Shown piece by piece: positions 42,590 to 52,078 of a DNA stretch of 64,000 bases; position 1 is the first letter of the stretch; each line of letters begins with the position of its first letter. Where the stretch lies: the NCBI RefSeq assembly GCF_021611515.1, contig NZ_CP090960.1, forward strand, positions 806,001 to 870,000, read 5' to 3'. The DNA comes from Mariluticola halotolerans (GTDB taxonomy: Bacteria; Pseudomonadota; Alphaproteobacteria; Rhizobiales; Devosiaceae). The notes beneath the pieces are model-generated. The model worked only from the letters and a program-made list of their open reading frames with translations. It searched no databases and was not told the origin of the DNA. The translations under genes were made by a program, and so were the position numbers.

Positions 42590-43656
42590 GCCGGATCGAC
42601 AGGCTCATAAGTCGGCGCGTCGCCTCGCGGATCGCCGTTGTGGTGCTGGTTTTTGCCGGCCTGATTGGCCTTACGGAATCGCTGGATGGCTGGCGCTACC
42701 AGTTCCTGTCCGAAAATCAGGGGCCGGAATTCGCCCTGCTCGCCATTTTTGCGGCGGCGGCGCGCTGGAGCATAAAAGTGCTGCCCGTGACCGTTCTGAT
42801 TGGCGCGATCATCGCCCTTCTGGACCTGCAGGGGCACCGTGAACTGATGGTGATCAAGGCGGGCGGCATTTCCATCTGGCGGATCGTGCGCGGCCCGATC
42901 CTGTTCGTATTGGTTGCCAGCCTCGGCGTCAGTCTTGTGGTTGACGGCTGGGTCACGCAACTAAATCGCGGCATTCTCACTGTGCCCCGCCTCACCACCA
43001 CGGAAATCGGTGGTCCCAATCAGGTATGGGTTGAACAGGAAGCGGCAACGGGGCGGTTCGTGGTCCAGGCCACCCGCGCGGGCCGTGAGCCGCATATTCT
43101 GCGTGACGCGACTTTTTTCATGCCGGCCGGCCAGAGCGTCAGCCGCATCATCGCTGAAACAGCGACCCTGCAATTTGAGAAATGGCATTTGGAGAACGCG
43201 ACGCTTTTGTCGTCAAACAAGTTCCCGATTGAAGTGTCCGAATATGACGTTCCAACCACCAGTACCCGGGCTGATCTGGAGCTGCGGCTGGCCGCGACTG
43301 ACGACTTCACCTTTTTTGAGCTGCGGCAGGCTCTTGCAACCGGTTTGTCCGATCCGGTGGCCCGGGCTGCGGCAGAAATGCGTTATGCAAAACTTTTAGC
43401 CCTTCCAGCCCTGCTAATTGGGTCATTGTTAATTGCTTTTGCATTTACTGCCGGTTATCGAAGGACAGGTTCATATGGCAGTACGATATTGTACGGTATC
43501 GTACTGGGGTTTGTTGTGTTTGTGATTACCGAGATGGCCGACCGGGCTGGGTCTGCCGGCGTTCTGGATCCCACATTCGCAGCCTGGGGGCCAGCGATCG
43601 TGGCGATCGTCATTGGTTTGACGGTATTGCTGCACAAAGAGGATGGGCGAGCGTAA
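42586..43656 (+). CDS. lptG: LPS export ABC transporter permease LptG
   Basis: This 356-residue partner of LptF has the same layout: three N-terminal helices, a periplasmic domain, and three C-terminal helices (for example ALLIGSLLIAFAFTAGYRRTGSYG). The ATG at 42586 overlaps the lptF stop and starts with MSRIDRLISRRV; a longer frame would run through the lptF end and is rejected. Its stop overlaps the lptD start by one base (TAATG). The three genes are therefore strictly coupled in translation. Confidence 0.94.
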   Translation: MSRIDRLISRRVASRIAVVVLVFAGLIGLTESLDGWRYQFLSENQGPEFALLAIFAAAARWSIKVLPVTVLIGAIIALLDLQGHRELMVIKAGGISIWRIVRGPILFVLVASLGVSLVVDGWVTQLNRGILTVPRLTTTEIGGPNQVWVEQEAATGRFVVQATRAGREPHILRDATFFMPAGQSVSRIIAETATLQFEKWHLENATLLSSNKFPIEVSEYDVPTTSTRADLELRLAATDDFTFFELRQALATGLSDPVARAAAEMRYAKLLALPALLIGSLLIAFAFTAGYRRTGSYGSTILYGIVLGFVVFVITEMADRAGSAGVLDPTFAAWGPAIVAIVIGLTVLLHKEDGRA

Positions 43657-45941
43657 TGCGTCGACGCCGCGAGACAGGTTTGAAATCAGCACTGCGGCAG
43701 GCTTTGGCCAGCGCGGCTCTGTTCGCCTGCCTCACCGCCAGCGCGCCCGCTTTTGCCCTCACCCTTCTGCCCGATGGCTTTTTTGACCGTGTTCCGGCGC
43801 CGGGCGACGGCAAGGCCTCAATCGAGGCGGATTATCTTTCCCAGGACAGAAATGGTGTTGTCACCGCCAGCGGCCAGGTCGGCATGGCCTATAACGGCTA
43901 TTACGCGACAGCGGACCGTCTGATCTACAATCAGAAAACACAGGACGTCGAACTGATCGGCAATGTGGTCATGCGTGACCCGGACGGGAATGAATATTCC
44001 TCCGGTCAGGTCAACATCACCGGCAATTTCAAGCTGGCTGTGCTGCAGTCGATGGTCATGGTCGCCAAGAATGGCGCGATGGTCACCTCGACCGCAACGG
44101 ATCATGATGAAGACGACGTCACCATTCTGGAGAATGGCACCTACGCGCCCTGCGGCACCTGTATTGACGCCAATGGCAAACGGATCGGCTGGCGCATTCG
44201 CACCGAACGCATGATCTATGACAAGGATAACGAGCTGATCGATATGGATCAGCCAATTCTTGAAATTCTCGGCGTGCCCGTTGCCTGGCTGCCATGGGTC
44301 CGACTGCCCGACCCCTCAAACCCGCGCGCCAAGGGTTTTCGTCTGCCCACCTATGCCTATAGCGAGCGGATCGGCCTGAAACTCGAGTTCCCGTATTTTT
44401 ACGCCTATGGCCGCGACGTCGACATCACGCTGACGCCCATGCTGCTGTCGCGTCAGGGTGGCTTGTTGAGCGGCACTGTCGACCATCGGCTGCAAGGGAT
44501 GGGCGAATATTCCGTCACCGCCTCTGGCCTTTACCAGATGGACCGCAGTGCCTTTGCCGGCACGGTTGGGGACAGCGAATGGCGCGGCGCCATTCAAACC
44601 AGCACCAAATTCACCCCCAGCAAAGAATGGACAATCGGCACCGACTATTCGATCCTTTCCGACCGTGCCTATCTGAGCCATTACCTGTTGCCGACGCGCA
44701 AATCTTCGATCAACCAGATTTATGCCGAATACCTCACTCCGCAGACTTTTGCCGATATACGTGTGCAGGAATTCGTTGTTCTGGGTGAAGCAACACAGGC
44801 TGATCAGGACGAACAGGCGCTCGCCCTGCCCGTTGCACGGATCGAGCACGTTCAGCAGCTTGATGACGATATGGGCCAGGTCAATGTATCGGGTAGCCTG
44901 CTCAATGCGCGCCGCGCCGCCGATAGCGTGGCGACCGCAAATGGTGTCACCTATGTCGAGGGTTATGCGGAGAACAAGCAGCACGGCACGCTGGAGGCGG
45001 GCTGGACCAAACAATGGACCACTTCTGCCGGCGTCCTGCTCACGCCCTATGCCGGGCTGCGCGCCGACTTCGCGCATTATGATGGCGGCAGTGCGCTCGA
45101 CCCGAATGCCCGGGAACTCTATAACCTGACGCCGATTGCCGCGCTCGACATGCGCTATCCCTTTGTCGCAGTTGATGGCGGTTCAACGCATATCATCGAG
45201 CCGATTGCGCAGATTGTTTATCGTGGCAGTGATCAGACCGCGGTTGGCATCACCAATGACGATGCGCAAAGCTTTGTGTTCGATGACACCAATCTGTTCA
45301 GTTTCAATCGCTTCTCGGGCAGCGACCGGCAGGAAACCGGATTGCGCACCAATATCGGCGCGCATTATCTGGCTAACTTCGAAGATGGCAGCTATCTCGA
45401 TTTCATGGCCGGACAGTCTTTCCATCTCGGCGGCGTCAATGCCCTTGGCATCAGCGACACGGCCCAGACCGGCACCAGTTCGGGCCTCGGCAACACCAGT
45501 TCCTATATCGTTGCCGGCGTTCAGGGTGCGGTAAACGAGTATTTCAGTTTTGGCGCAAAAGTGCAGCTTGACCCCAGCGACATCAGGATCAAGCGCACGG
45601 CGCTGACCGGCACGGTCAAGTATCAGGAGTGGTCAGCGACGCTTGACTACGCCTTCGCCGCGGCCGATCCGTTACTCGGCGCCCCAACCGACCAGCAGGA
45701 TATCGGTGGTTCCCTGCGTGTGCCGGTTTATGAGTACTGGTATGCGAAAGCGTCAGTTGGTTTTGACATGACCAATGGCGAATTTCTCGGCCGTTCAGCC
45801 TCGCTCACCTATGATGACGGCTATTTCTCGATCAGCGGCATCTACACCGCGTCGGGCGCAGAAGCGTTCAATCCCGCTTCGCAAAGCTACAAGATTTCCT
45901 TCCAGTTGAAGAGCCCGGATGGCTCTGGCTATAGTTTCTGA
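43656..45941 (+). CDS. lptD: LPS assembly outer membrane protein LptD
   Basis: This 761-residue protein begins with a signal peptide (about 1-34, ending ASAPAFA). An OstA jellyroll domain follows (about 50-150: DYLSQDRNGVVTASGQVGMAYNG...NVVMRDPDGNEYSSG), and then a large beta-barrel ending in an aromatic residue (YSF), as outer membrane proteins require. With LptE it inserts LPS into the outer leaflet. Alphaproteobacterial LptD proteins of this size are usual. It is coupled to lptG and followed, after 118 bp, by a SurA-type chaperone gene that would help fold it. Confidence 0.93.
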   Translation: MRRRRETGLKSALRQALASAALFACLTASAPAFALTLLPDGFFDRVPAPGDGKASIEADYLSQDRNGVVTASGQVGMAYNGYYATADRLIYNQKTQDVELIGNVVMRDPDGNEYSSGQVNITGNFKLAVLQSMVMVAKNGAMVTSTATDHDEDDVTILENGTYAPCGTCIDANGKRIGWRIRTERMIYDKDNELIDMDQPILEILGVPVAWLPWVRLPDPSNPRAKGFRLPTYAYSERIGLKLEFPYFYAYGRDVDITLTPMLLSRQGGLLSGTVDHRLQGMGEYSVTASGLYQMDRSAFAGTVGDSEWRGAIQTSTKFTPSKEWTIGTDYSILSDRAYLSHYLLPTRKSSINQIYAEYLTPQTFADIRVQEFVVLGEATQADQDEQALALPVARIEHVQQLDDDMGQVNVSGSLLNARRAADSVATANGVTYVEGYAENKQHGTLEAGWTKQWTTSAGVLLTPYAGLRADFAHYDGGSALDPNARELYNLTPIAALDMRYPFVAVDGGSTHIIEPIAQIVYRGSDQTAVGITNDDAQSFVFDDTNLFSFNRFSGSDRQETGLRTNIGAHYLANFEDGSYLDFMAGQSFHLGGVNALGISDTAQTGTSSGLGNTSSYIVAGVQGAVNEYFSFGAKVQLDPSDIRIKRTALTGTVKYQEWSATLDYAFAAADPLLGAPTDQQDIGGSLRVPVYEYWYAKASVGFDMTNGEFLGRSASLTYDDGYFSISGIYTASGAEAFNPASQSYKISFQLKSPDGSGYSF

Positions 45942-46059
45942 CGGGATTTCGCGCAAAAGACAGACCCTATCCTTAAGCGAGGAAACGCTGGTACAAACTG
46001 ATTTTGGCCGCAATTTTTTCGCATACGCTTAAGTTGAACAAAATATGCCGAGGCAAGAA

Positions 46060-46977
46060 ATGAAGTTTACGCGTTTTATCTTCGCGATTTCTGCAATGCT
46101 GCTGCTGGCAGGCAGCTTCACCGCGCCGGCCCGGGCGGATGCAGTGCGCGTCACCGTCAATGGCACACTCATCACCGACACGCAGATCTCGCTGCGCGCG
46201 GGCTTGTTGCGCCTTGAAGGACGCGGCAGTTCCAACAGCGCGCGCCTCCAGATGGCGTCGGACGAACTGGTGGAAGAAGCGCTCAAGCTGCAGGAAGCCG
46301 AGCGTTTAAAGATCACCGTTACAGACAAGCAGATCACCGAGGGTTATCTTGGCGTCGCCCGTAACCTGCGGGTCAGTGTCGACAAGCTGAATCAGATTCT
46401 GAGAGCCAGCGGCGTGAACGTGCAAACGCTCAAGGACCGCCTGAAGGCCGGACTTGCCTGGCAGGCCATTACCCAGACCGCAGTTGTGCCGCGGGTGCAG
46501 ATTTCCGATCTGGAACTGGACCAGAAGGCCGCTGGCGCGCTGGATGACAGCTCGAGCTATGATTACATGCTCAAGGAAATCCTGTTCATCATCCCCAAGG
46601 GTTCGAAAACCTCGGCCTCCAAACGGACTGCGCAGGCCAATCAGTATCGCAAAAGCTTTCAGGGTTGCGACAGTGCTGTCGATCTCTCGCTCTCATACAC
46701 CGATGCCGCTGTAATCGACGTGGGCCGCCGTCATGCGACCCAACTGCCCGATCCGATTGCCAAGGAACTGGCCGGGTTGCAGAACGGGGGCATTACCAAG
46801 CCACGCGTCTCAGAATCGGGCGTGTCCATGCTCGCCGTTTGCTCCAAATCCAGCGCACGCGATCTGACCTTCCTCAAAAGCGAGCTGCGTCAGGAACAAG
46901 GCACAGAAAAGCTTCAGGACGAAGCCTCCGATTATCTTGTACGGCTGAAAGAACGCGCCGCCATCACCTATCGTTAG
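46060..46977 (+). CDS. SurA-like periplasmic chaperone
   Basis: This 305-residue protein has a Sec signal peptide cut probably after ARA-26 and a SurA N-terminal chaperone region (VNGTLITDTQISLRAGLLRLEG...ERLKITVTDKQI). A degenerate parvulin-like segment follows (about 160-260), and the end is helical. SurA-type proteins escort outer membrane proteins such as LptD. The ATG at 46060 follows GAGGCAAGAA and gives the clean signal peptide. The isomerase domain is poorly conserved, so enzymatic activity is doubtful, as is common in alphaproteobacteria. Confidence 0.87.
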   Translation: MKFTRFIFAISAMLLLAGSFTAPARADAVRVTVNGTLITDTQISLRAGLLRLEGRGSSNSARLQMASDELVEEALKLQEAERLKITVTDKQITEGYLGVARNLRVSVDKLNQILRASGVNVQTLKDRLKAGLAWQAITQTAVVPRVQISDLELDQKAAGALDDSSSYDYMLKEILFIIPKGSKTSASKRTAQANQYRKSFQGCDSAVDLSLSYTDAAVIDVGRRHATQLPDPIAKELAGLQNGGITKPRVSESGVSMLAVCSKSSARDLTFLKSELRQEQGTEKLQDEASDYLVRLKERAAITYR

Positions 46978-46986
46978 GCCGCTGTC

Positions 46987-48003
46987 ATGGTTGAGCGCGC
47001 GCAACTGCCTCTGGCGCTTTCCATGGGCGAACCGGCAGGCATCGGACCAGACCTGATCCTGCAGCTTTATGCCCAGCGTCAGGCGCTCAATCTGCCCGTC
47101 TTTATCGTTTATGGCGCGGTCCCGTTTTTGCGGGCCCGCGCCAAACGGCTTGGCCTTCAGATCGATATTGCGGCCTGCACCCCGGACAAGGCCGGTGAAA
47201 TCTTTGCCACCCAACTGCCTGTCGTTGATATTGCGGGCGCGGTCGAGGATCTTCCCGGCAAACTGGATGAAACGGCAGCCCCTGTGGTGATCGAGGCGAT
47301 TGCCCGTGCCGTTGCCGATATCGGGTCGCACAAATGCAGCGCATTGGTGACCGCCCCCATCCACAAGGCCGCGCTTTATGGTGCCGGGTTCACCCATCCC
47401 GGCCATACCGAATATCTGGCAGCGCTTTGTCAGGCAGATGGTGTGACCCCCATGCCTGTCATGATGCTGGCGCATGAGGATTTGCGCACAGTGCCCATGA
47501 CAATCCACGTGCCGCTCAAAGACGTCGCACCCATGATAAGCCGGGAGCGTATTCTCGATACGGCCCGGATTGTCGCAACGGACTTAAAGACCCGCTTCGG
47601 TATCAGCAAACCCAAACTGGCGATTGCCGGCCTCAACCCGCATGCGGGAGAGGACGGCACAATCGGGATTGAGGAGCGCGATATCATTGGCCCGGCCATT
47701 GCCGAATTGCAGGCAGACGGTGTGGACGCCGTCGGCCCGCTTTCCGCCGACACATTGTTCTATCCGCCGCACTGGCGCAAATATGACGTTGTGATCGCGA
47801 TGTATCACGATCAGGCGCTTATACCGATCAAGACCGTCGCCTTTGATGCAGGCGTCAATGTCACCCTGGGGCTGCCCATTGTGCGTACATCGCCAGATCA
47901 CGGCACAGCGCTCGATCTGGCAGGTACCGGCAGCGCATCGACGTCCAGCATGCTCGCAGCGATCCGTTTGGCCCAGCAGATGGCATCGAGGCCTGCTGCA
48001 TGA
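46987..48003 (+). CDS. pdxA: 4-hydroxythreonine-4-phosphate dehydrogenase
   Basis: This 338-residue NAD-dependent enzyme acts in pyridoxal 5'-phosphate synthesis. Family segments are [12 protein letters not shown] near the start, [24 protein letters not shown] with metal-binding histidine, [14 protein letters not shown], and [26 protein letters not shown]. It follows the SurA gene by 9 bp and overlaps rsmA by four bases (ATGA). The pdxA-rsmA pair is widespread in proteobacteria. Confidence 0.96.
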   Translation: MVERAQLPLALSMGEPAGIGPDLILQLYAQRQALNLPVFIVYGAVPFLRARAKRLGLQIDIAACTPDKAGEIFATQLPVVDIAGAVEDLPGKLDETAAPVVIEAIARAVADIGSHKCSALVTAPIHKAALYGAGFTHPGHTEYLAALCQADGVTPMPVMMLAHEDLRTVPMTIHVPLKDVAPMISRERILDTARIVATDLKTRFGISKPKLAIAGLNPHAGEDGTIGIEERDIIGPAIAELQADGVDAVGPLSADTLFYPPHWRKYDVVIAMYHDQALIPIKTVAFDAGVNVTLGLPIVRTSPDHGTALDLAGTGSASTSSMLAAIRLAQQMASRPAA

Positions 48004-48848
48004 GCCAGATTGACGGATTACCGCCGCTACGCGATGTCATTGCCACGCACGGGCTGCAGGCAAAAAAAGAACTGGGGCAGAATTTTCTGCTCGATCTCAA
48101 CCTCACCGCACGAATCGCGCGCGCGGCCGGCCGGCTTGAAGGCTGTACGGTGATTGAAGTCGGCCCCGGCCCCGGCGGGCTTACCCGGGCATTGCTGGCG
48201 GAAGGCGCGGAAAAGGTCATTGCCATTGAACGGGATGATCGCGCCCTGCCCGCGCTGGCTGAAATAGCCGCGGCCTATCCGGACCGGCTCGAGGTCATCG
48301 CCGCCGATGCGCTGGAAATCGACTATCGGGCGCTTGCTGACGGTCGTCCGGTCAAGATCGTTGCCAACCTGCCCTATAATATTGCCACGCCCCTGCTGAC
48401 CGGCTGGCTGACCAGCGATCCATGGCCACCCTATTTCGACAGCTTGACCCTGATGTTCCAAAAGGAAGTGGCAGAACGCATCTGCGCCACACCCGGCGGC
48501 AAGGTCTATGGGCGGCTGGGCGTATTGGCCGGTTGGCGCACCCAGGCTCATATCGCATTCAACGTGGATCGCAGCGCCTTTACCCCGCCACCCAAGGTGA
48601 CCTCATCCATCGTCCATCTGCAGCCCCGCATTGTGGATGAGACCATTCCGGTCAAGGTGCTGGAAAATGTGACCCGCGCCGCCTTCGGGCAACGCCGCAA
48701 AATGATCCGGCAAAGCCTCAAGGGCCTTGGCATCCCGGTGGAAGAACTGTTGACGGCAGCCGGTCTCAAAGGCACGGAACGAGCTGAAGAACTCCCCGTT
48801 GCGACATTTCTCGAACTGGCCCAAGCGGTCACGCGGCATGGAAAGTAA
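48000..48848 (+). CDS. rsmA: 16S rRNA dimethyladenosine transferase
   Basis: This 282-residue KsgA-type methyltransferase dimethylates two adjacent adenines near the 3' end of 16S rRNA. It shows GQNFLLD near the start, the SAM-binding loop [14 protein letters not shown] and the catalytic motif NLPYNI. Its C-terminal helical part ends in [12 protein letters not shown]. Its start overlaps the pdxA stop, and the next gene begins inside its last 11 bases, so translation is coupled through the cluster. Confidence 0.96.
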   Translation: MSQIDGLPPLRDVIATHGLQAKKELGQNFLLDLNLTARIARAAGRLEGCTVIEVGPGPGGLTRALLAEGAEKVIAIERDDRALPALAEIAAAYPDRLEVIAADALEIDYRALADGRPVKIVANLPYNIATPLLTGWLTSDPWPPYFDSLTLMFQKEVAERICATPGGKVYGRLGVLAGWRTQAHIAFNVDRSAFTPPPKVTSSIVHLQPRIVDETIPVKVLENVTRAAFGQRRKMIRQSLKGLGIPVEELLTAAGLKGTERAEELPVATFLELAQAVTRHGK

Positions 48849-49176
48849 GCATTTCCTTCTTGCCGCGCTCTATCTGGGGCCATTCCTCTTGCCCGTGTTC
48901 ATGCCGGGGTGGCGCCGCCTGTCCGTCATCGGCGCGATTGGTCTGGCCTTCGGGATTTGGCTGCTTGTCTTCAAGCTCAATGAAACCGGCGGCCTGTCAT
49001 TGGCCGTTGAAAAGGTGTTTTACGCCATAGCCTTCTGGGGCTTGGCAGCCGGCATCTGCACCCGCGTGATCACGTTGGCTCTGGCACCGCGCAGCGTACC
49101 CTTTTGGGTTATTTCCGTGATCACCATTGCCGGGGCATTGGTGCCGCCAGCCGTGTTTCTTTTCGGCTTGAAATAG
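48838..49176 (+). CDS. Small multi-span membrane protein of unknown function
   Basis: This 112-residue protein has three to four hydrophobic helices ([64 protein letters not shown]). The ATG at 48838 lies inside the end of rsmA, overlapping it by 11 bases. It ends 2 bp from the convergent gmk gene. I do not recognise a family. Its overlap with rsmA suggests coupled expression, but no function follows from that. Confidence 0.7.
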   Translation: MESKHFLLAALYLGPFLLPVFMPGWRRLSVIGAIGLAFGIWLLVFKLNETGGLSLAVEKVFYAIAFWGLAAGICTRVITLALAPRSVPFWVISVITIAGALVPPAVFLFGLK

Positions 49177-49178
49177 CG

Positions 49179-49832
49179 TCAGGTTTTTGAGGTCTGCAGC
49201 GCGTCGATCTGTTGCTGCAGCCCGGTGACGAAATCACCGATACCCGCCTGCCGACGCCGCCAGAGACGCGATGCCGCCAGAATGGCGCTCACATCGTTGC
49301 AACTCTTCTCAAGATCGTCATTGACCAGCACATAATCATACTCGTCCCAATGGGCCATTTCCTCGCGCGCATTGATGAGGCGGCGGTTGATCACTTCGTC
49401 ACTGTCCTGCGCCCGGTGCTCAAGCCGGTATTTCAATTCAGCAATGGTCGGGGGCAGAATGAAAACCGTCACCATATCCGGACGGCATTTCTTGGTCAGC
49501 TGCTGGGTGCCCTGCCAGTCGATATCAAACAGAATGTCACGGCCTGCCGCGATCTGTTCTTCCACCTGCGCCTTTGGTGTGCCGTAAAAATTCCCATGCA
49601 CTTCGGCCCATTCCAGCAATTCATCATTGCGGCGCATCGATTCAAACCCGGCCGGGGTGATGAAATGATAATGGACCCCATCCATCTCGCTCGTACGGCG
49701 CGGACGCGTGGTTACAGAGACGGACAGCGCGATATTGTCGTCCTGGGCCAGAATGGTTCGGGAGATGGACGTTTTGCCGGCACCGGACGGCGAAGCGATG
49801 ACCAGCATCACACCGCGACGTTCAAAATTCAT
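49179..49832 (-). CDS. gmk: Guanylate kinase
   Basis: This 217-residue enzyme phosphorylates GMP to GDP. The P-loop is SPSGAGKTS (residues 14-22), and the GMP-binding region is TTRPRRTSEMDGVHYHF. The lid and base-binding segments follow (FDIDWQGTQQL and RREMxxWxEYD-like residues near 160). GGAG lies 7 bases before the ATG at 49832; a TTG two codons upstream is less likely. It is the last gene of the leftward set yicC-gmk, 15 bp after the YicC gene. Confidence 0.96.
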   Translation of the reverse strand: MNFERRGVMLVIASPSGAGKTSISRTILAQDDNIALSVSVTTRPRRTSEMDGVHYHFITPAGFESMRRNDELLEWAEVHGNFYGTPKAQVEEQIAAGRDILFDIDWQGTQQLTKKCRPDMVTVFILPPTIAELKYRLEHRAQDSDEVINRRLINAREEMAHWDEYDYVLVNDDLEKSCNDVSAILAASRLWRRRQAGIGDFVTGLQQQIDALQTSKT

Positions 49833-49847
49833 GGCCAAGCTCCAAAC

Positions 49848-50741
49848 CTATTCTATATTTTGCACCTGCTCCCGCAATTGATCGATGACGGCCTTCAGGT
49901 CAAGCCCGATTGCGGTCAAATCAACGGCGTTCGATTTGGAACAGAGTGTATTGGCTTCCCGGTTAAACTCCTGTGAAAGAAAATCGAGCTTGCGGCCCAC
50001 CGGTCCGCCATTGGCGATCAATTGCCGGGCCGACTTGATATGGGCGGTCAGCCGGTCAAGCTCCTCGCGGATATCGGCCTTGGTGGCCAGCAGCATCGCT
50101 TCCTGATGTAGCCGTTCCTCGGAAAGGCCGGAGCCGGCCACATCCAGATCGGCAACCTGTTCGCGCAAACGCGCCAGAATCGCCTCGCGGCTGCGCGAGG
50201 GGTGCTCTTCCGCCTGTTTGGTCAGCGCCTCAATTTCCTCAATCCGCGATATCAGGACATTGGTCAGGCGGTCGCCTTCGGTGCGTCGCGATGCGACCAG
50301 ATCATCAAGGCAGATATCCACCTGCTCCAGTATCATTGCGTGCAGGTTTTCCTCGGCCTCCGCTGTCATCGAGGTTTCGCGGGTCTCCAGCACGCCTTGC
50401 AGGGCGAGCACACCATCGAGACGCGGGCGATCTGCCTCCACCCGCCCGGCCAATGCATCAAGGGCATCCAGAACAGCCCCCAGCGCCTGCTGGTTGATAA
50501 CAACTTCACGGCCCGCGCCGTCACGTTGCAAGGAAATCGACAGGGACACGGCACCGCGCGCCAGCGTATCGCCAATGCGCCGGCGCAGTTCAGGCTCAAG
50601 CGCGTCGAGGCCGGGGGCCAGGCGCATCCGCACGTCCAGACCGCGTGAATTGACGGATTTGATTTCTATCTGAAATCGGCAGCCAAGGGCCGCCCCGCCC
50701 GCACGGGCATAACCCGTCATCGACGCCAGGGGATGGGTCAT
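49848..50741 (-). CDS. YicC family endoribonuclease-like protein
   Basis: This 297-residue protein matches the YicC family: MTGYARAGG near the start, the SVNSRGLDVRMRLAPGLDALEPELR segment, and the C-terminal DUF1732 region ending in KLDFLSQEFNREANTLCSKSNAVDLTAIGLDLKAVIDQLREQVQNIE. Family members are ribonucleases or ribonuclease-associated stress proteins. The ATG at 50741 is chosen for the AAGGA site 8 bases upstream. It precedes gmk and follows mltG, a typical proteobacterial order. Confidence 0.93.
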   Translation of the reverse strand: MTHPLASMTGYARAGGAALGCRFQIEIKSVNSRGLDVRMRLAPGLDALEPELRRRIGDTLARGAVSLSISLQRDGAGREVVINQQALGAVLDALDALAGRVEADRPRLDGVLALQGVLETRETSMTAEAEENLHAMILEQVDICLDDLVASRRTEGDRLTNVLISRIEEIEALTKQAEEHPSRSREAILARLREQVADLDVAGSGLSEERLHQEAMLLATKADIREELDRLTAHIKSARQLIANGGPVGRKLDFLSQEFNREANTLCSKSNAVDLTAIGLDLKAVIDQLREQVQNIE

Positions 50742-50813
50742 TTGTCTCATCCTTCGTCTTCCGAATGTTCGGCCAAGCCTCGCCTCCAAGCCGGAGGTGC
50801 AGCCCCGGTCACT

Positions 50814-51938
50814 TTAATTGGCCGTCTCGCTGGCCGATGTGTCCTGACCCGCCTTGGCCGCGGCTTCTGCCTCAAGCAGGTCCCGTGCGGCCTCTGCCTC
50901 GGCCTCTTCCTGGGCCGCAGCCTCCTTCAAGGCCTTGCGATAGAGCGCCACATTCTTGCGATGTTCATCATAAGAGGGGGCGAAAAGATGGCCTTCAGAC
51001 GGATTTGCGCCAGCGGCTACGAAATAAAGGGATTTGCTTTCCGCCGGATTCGCCACAGCGCGCATGGCCTCAATCCCCGGATTGGCGATCGGTCCGGCGG
51101 GCAGGCCTGCAATTTTATAAGTATTATACGGGGTCTCGGCTTCCAGCTCTGAACGCTTCAATCCCCGCCCAAGCGGCCCCTGCCCGTTTGTGATGCCGTA
51201 GATCGTGGTGGGATCAGATTGCAGGCGCATGTTGAAATTGAGCCGGTTGATGAAAACGGCAGCCACTTCGGGTCGTTCGCTGGCAATGCCGGTCTCTTTC
51301 TCGACGATGGAGGCGAGAATAACCAGTTCCTCAGGGGTTTCCACCGGCAGGTCGGGTTGCCGGCTCTCCCATATTTCCGCCAGCGCTTCCGTCTGGGCGT
51401 CCTGCATACGTTTGATAATGCTATCCCGCTCGTCTCCGCGTTCATAAACATATGTATCCGGCAACAAGGCCCCTTCTGCCGGCTGGAGCGTGATTTCGCC
51501 CGACAGATTGCTGTCAGCATTTACCCGCTCGATCACCTGCCAGGTCGTGAACCCTTCGGGAATGGTCACCGAATAGGTGATCGGGGTGCCCTCTGTCAGT
51601 TCCTTGAGCACCTCGGCCATGGAGGAACCCTTGGCGATCCGGTATTCACCGGCTTTCAGCGCCCGTTCCTTCTTTTGCGTCAACGTACCGAACTGGAAAA
51701 CCCAGCGATTGGACACAATGCCGGCGTCTTCAAGCTGCCCGGCAATGGTCGACAATCCGGTGCCGCGCTGCACCTGAAATTGCGTCTCTTCTGCAAGTTT
51801 GCCGTCGGCATAAAACGTATGCGCACCATAGAAAAAGAGCCCGACGACGACGACAATGCCGAGAACGAGCAAGGACAGCGCGCCATTTACAATTTCGACG
51901 AGGCCGTTGCGGCGGCGTCTGTTTTTTGTTTTTTTCAT
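50814..51938 (-). CDS. mltG: Endolytic transglycosylase MltG
   Basis: This 374-residue membrane-anchored enzyme has one N-terminal helix (about 16-34) after a basic patch, and a YceG catalytic domain. Characteristic segments are LLPDTYVYERGD, LVILASIVEKETG with the catalytic glutamate, and LQSDPTTIYGIT. It cuts nascent peptidoglycan strands during cell-wall growth. The end is an alanine/glutamate-rich low-complexity tail of about 40 residues, probably disordered. The ribosome site is weak. It lies 140 bp after fabF, which is the usual order in many bacteria. Confidence 0.93.
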   Translation of the reverse strand: MKKTKNRRRRNGLVEIVNGALSLLVLGIVVVVGLFFYGAHTFYADGKLAEETQFQVQRGTGLSTIAGQLEDAGIVSNRWVFQFGTLTQKKERALKAGEYRIAKGSSMAEVLKELTEGTPITYSVTIPEGFTTWQVIERVNADSNLSGEITLQPAEGALLPDTYVYERGDERDSIIKRMQDAQTEALAEIWESRQPDLPVETPEELVILASIVEKETGIASERPEVAAVFINRLNFNMRLQSDPTTIYGITNGQGPLGRGLKRSELEAETPYNTYKIAGLPAGPIANPGIEAMRAVANPAESKSLYFVAAGANPSEGHLFAPSYDEHRKNVALYRKALKEAAAQEEAEAEAARDLLEAEAAAKAGQDTSASETAN

Positions 51939-52078
51939 GAACCGGTACGTATTGGAATAGAGGGCTCAATTGTCCCAATGAATGCGGCAAAAACAAGAGA
52001 TTTACGTGGTACAGCCACAACTTATTGACCCCGCGGCAGGCACTTTTTCAGCCCCTGGCGGTGCGGTGCAACAGCCGG

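Noticed and set aside
45972-46033. Inverted CTTAAGCG/CGCTTAAG pair upstream of the SurA gene
   Set aside because: The arms are 8 bp and 46 bp apart with no matching regulator; chance occurrence is plausible.
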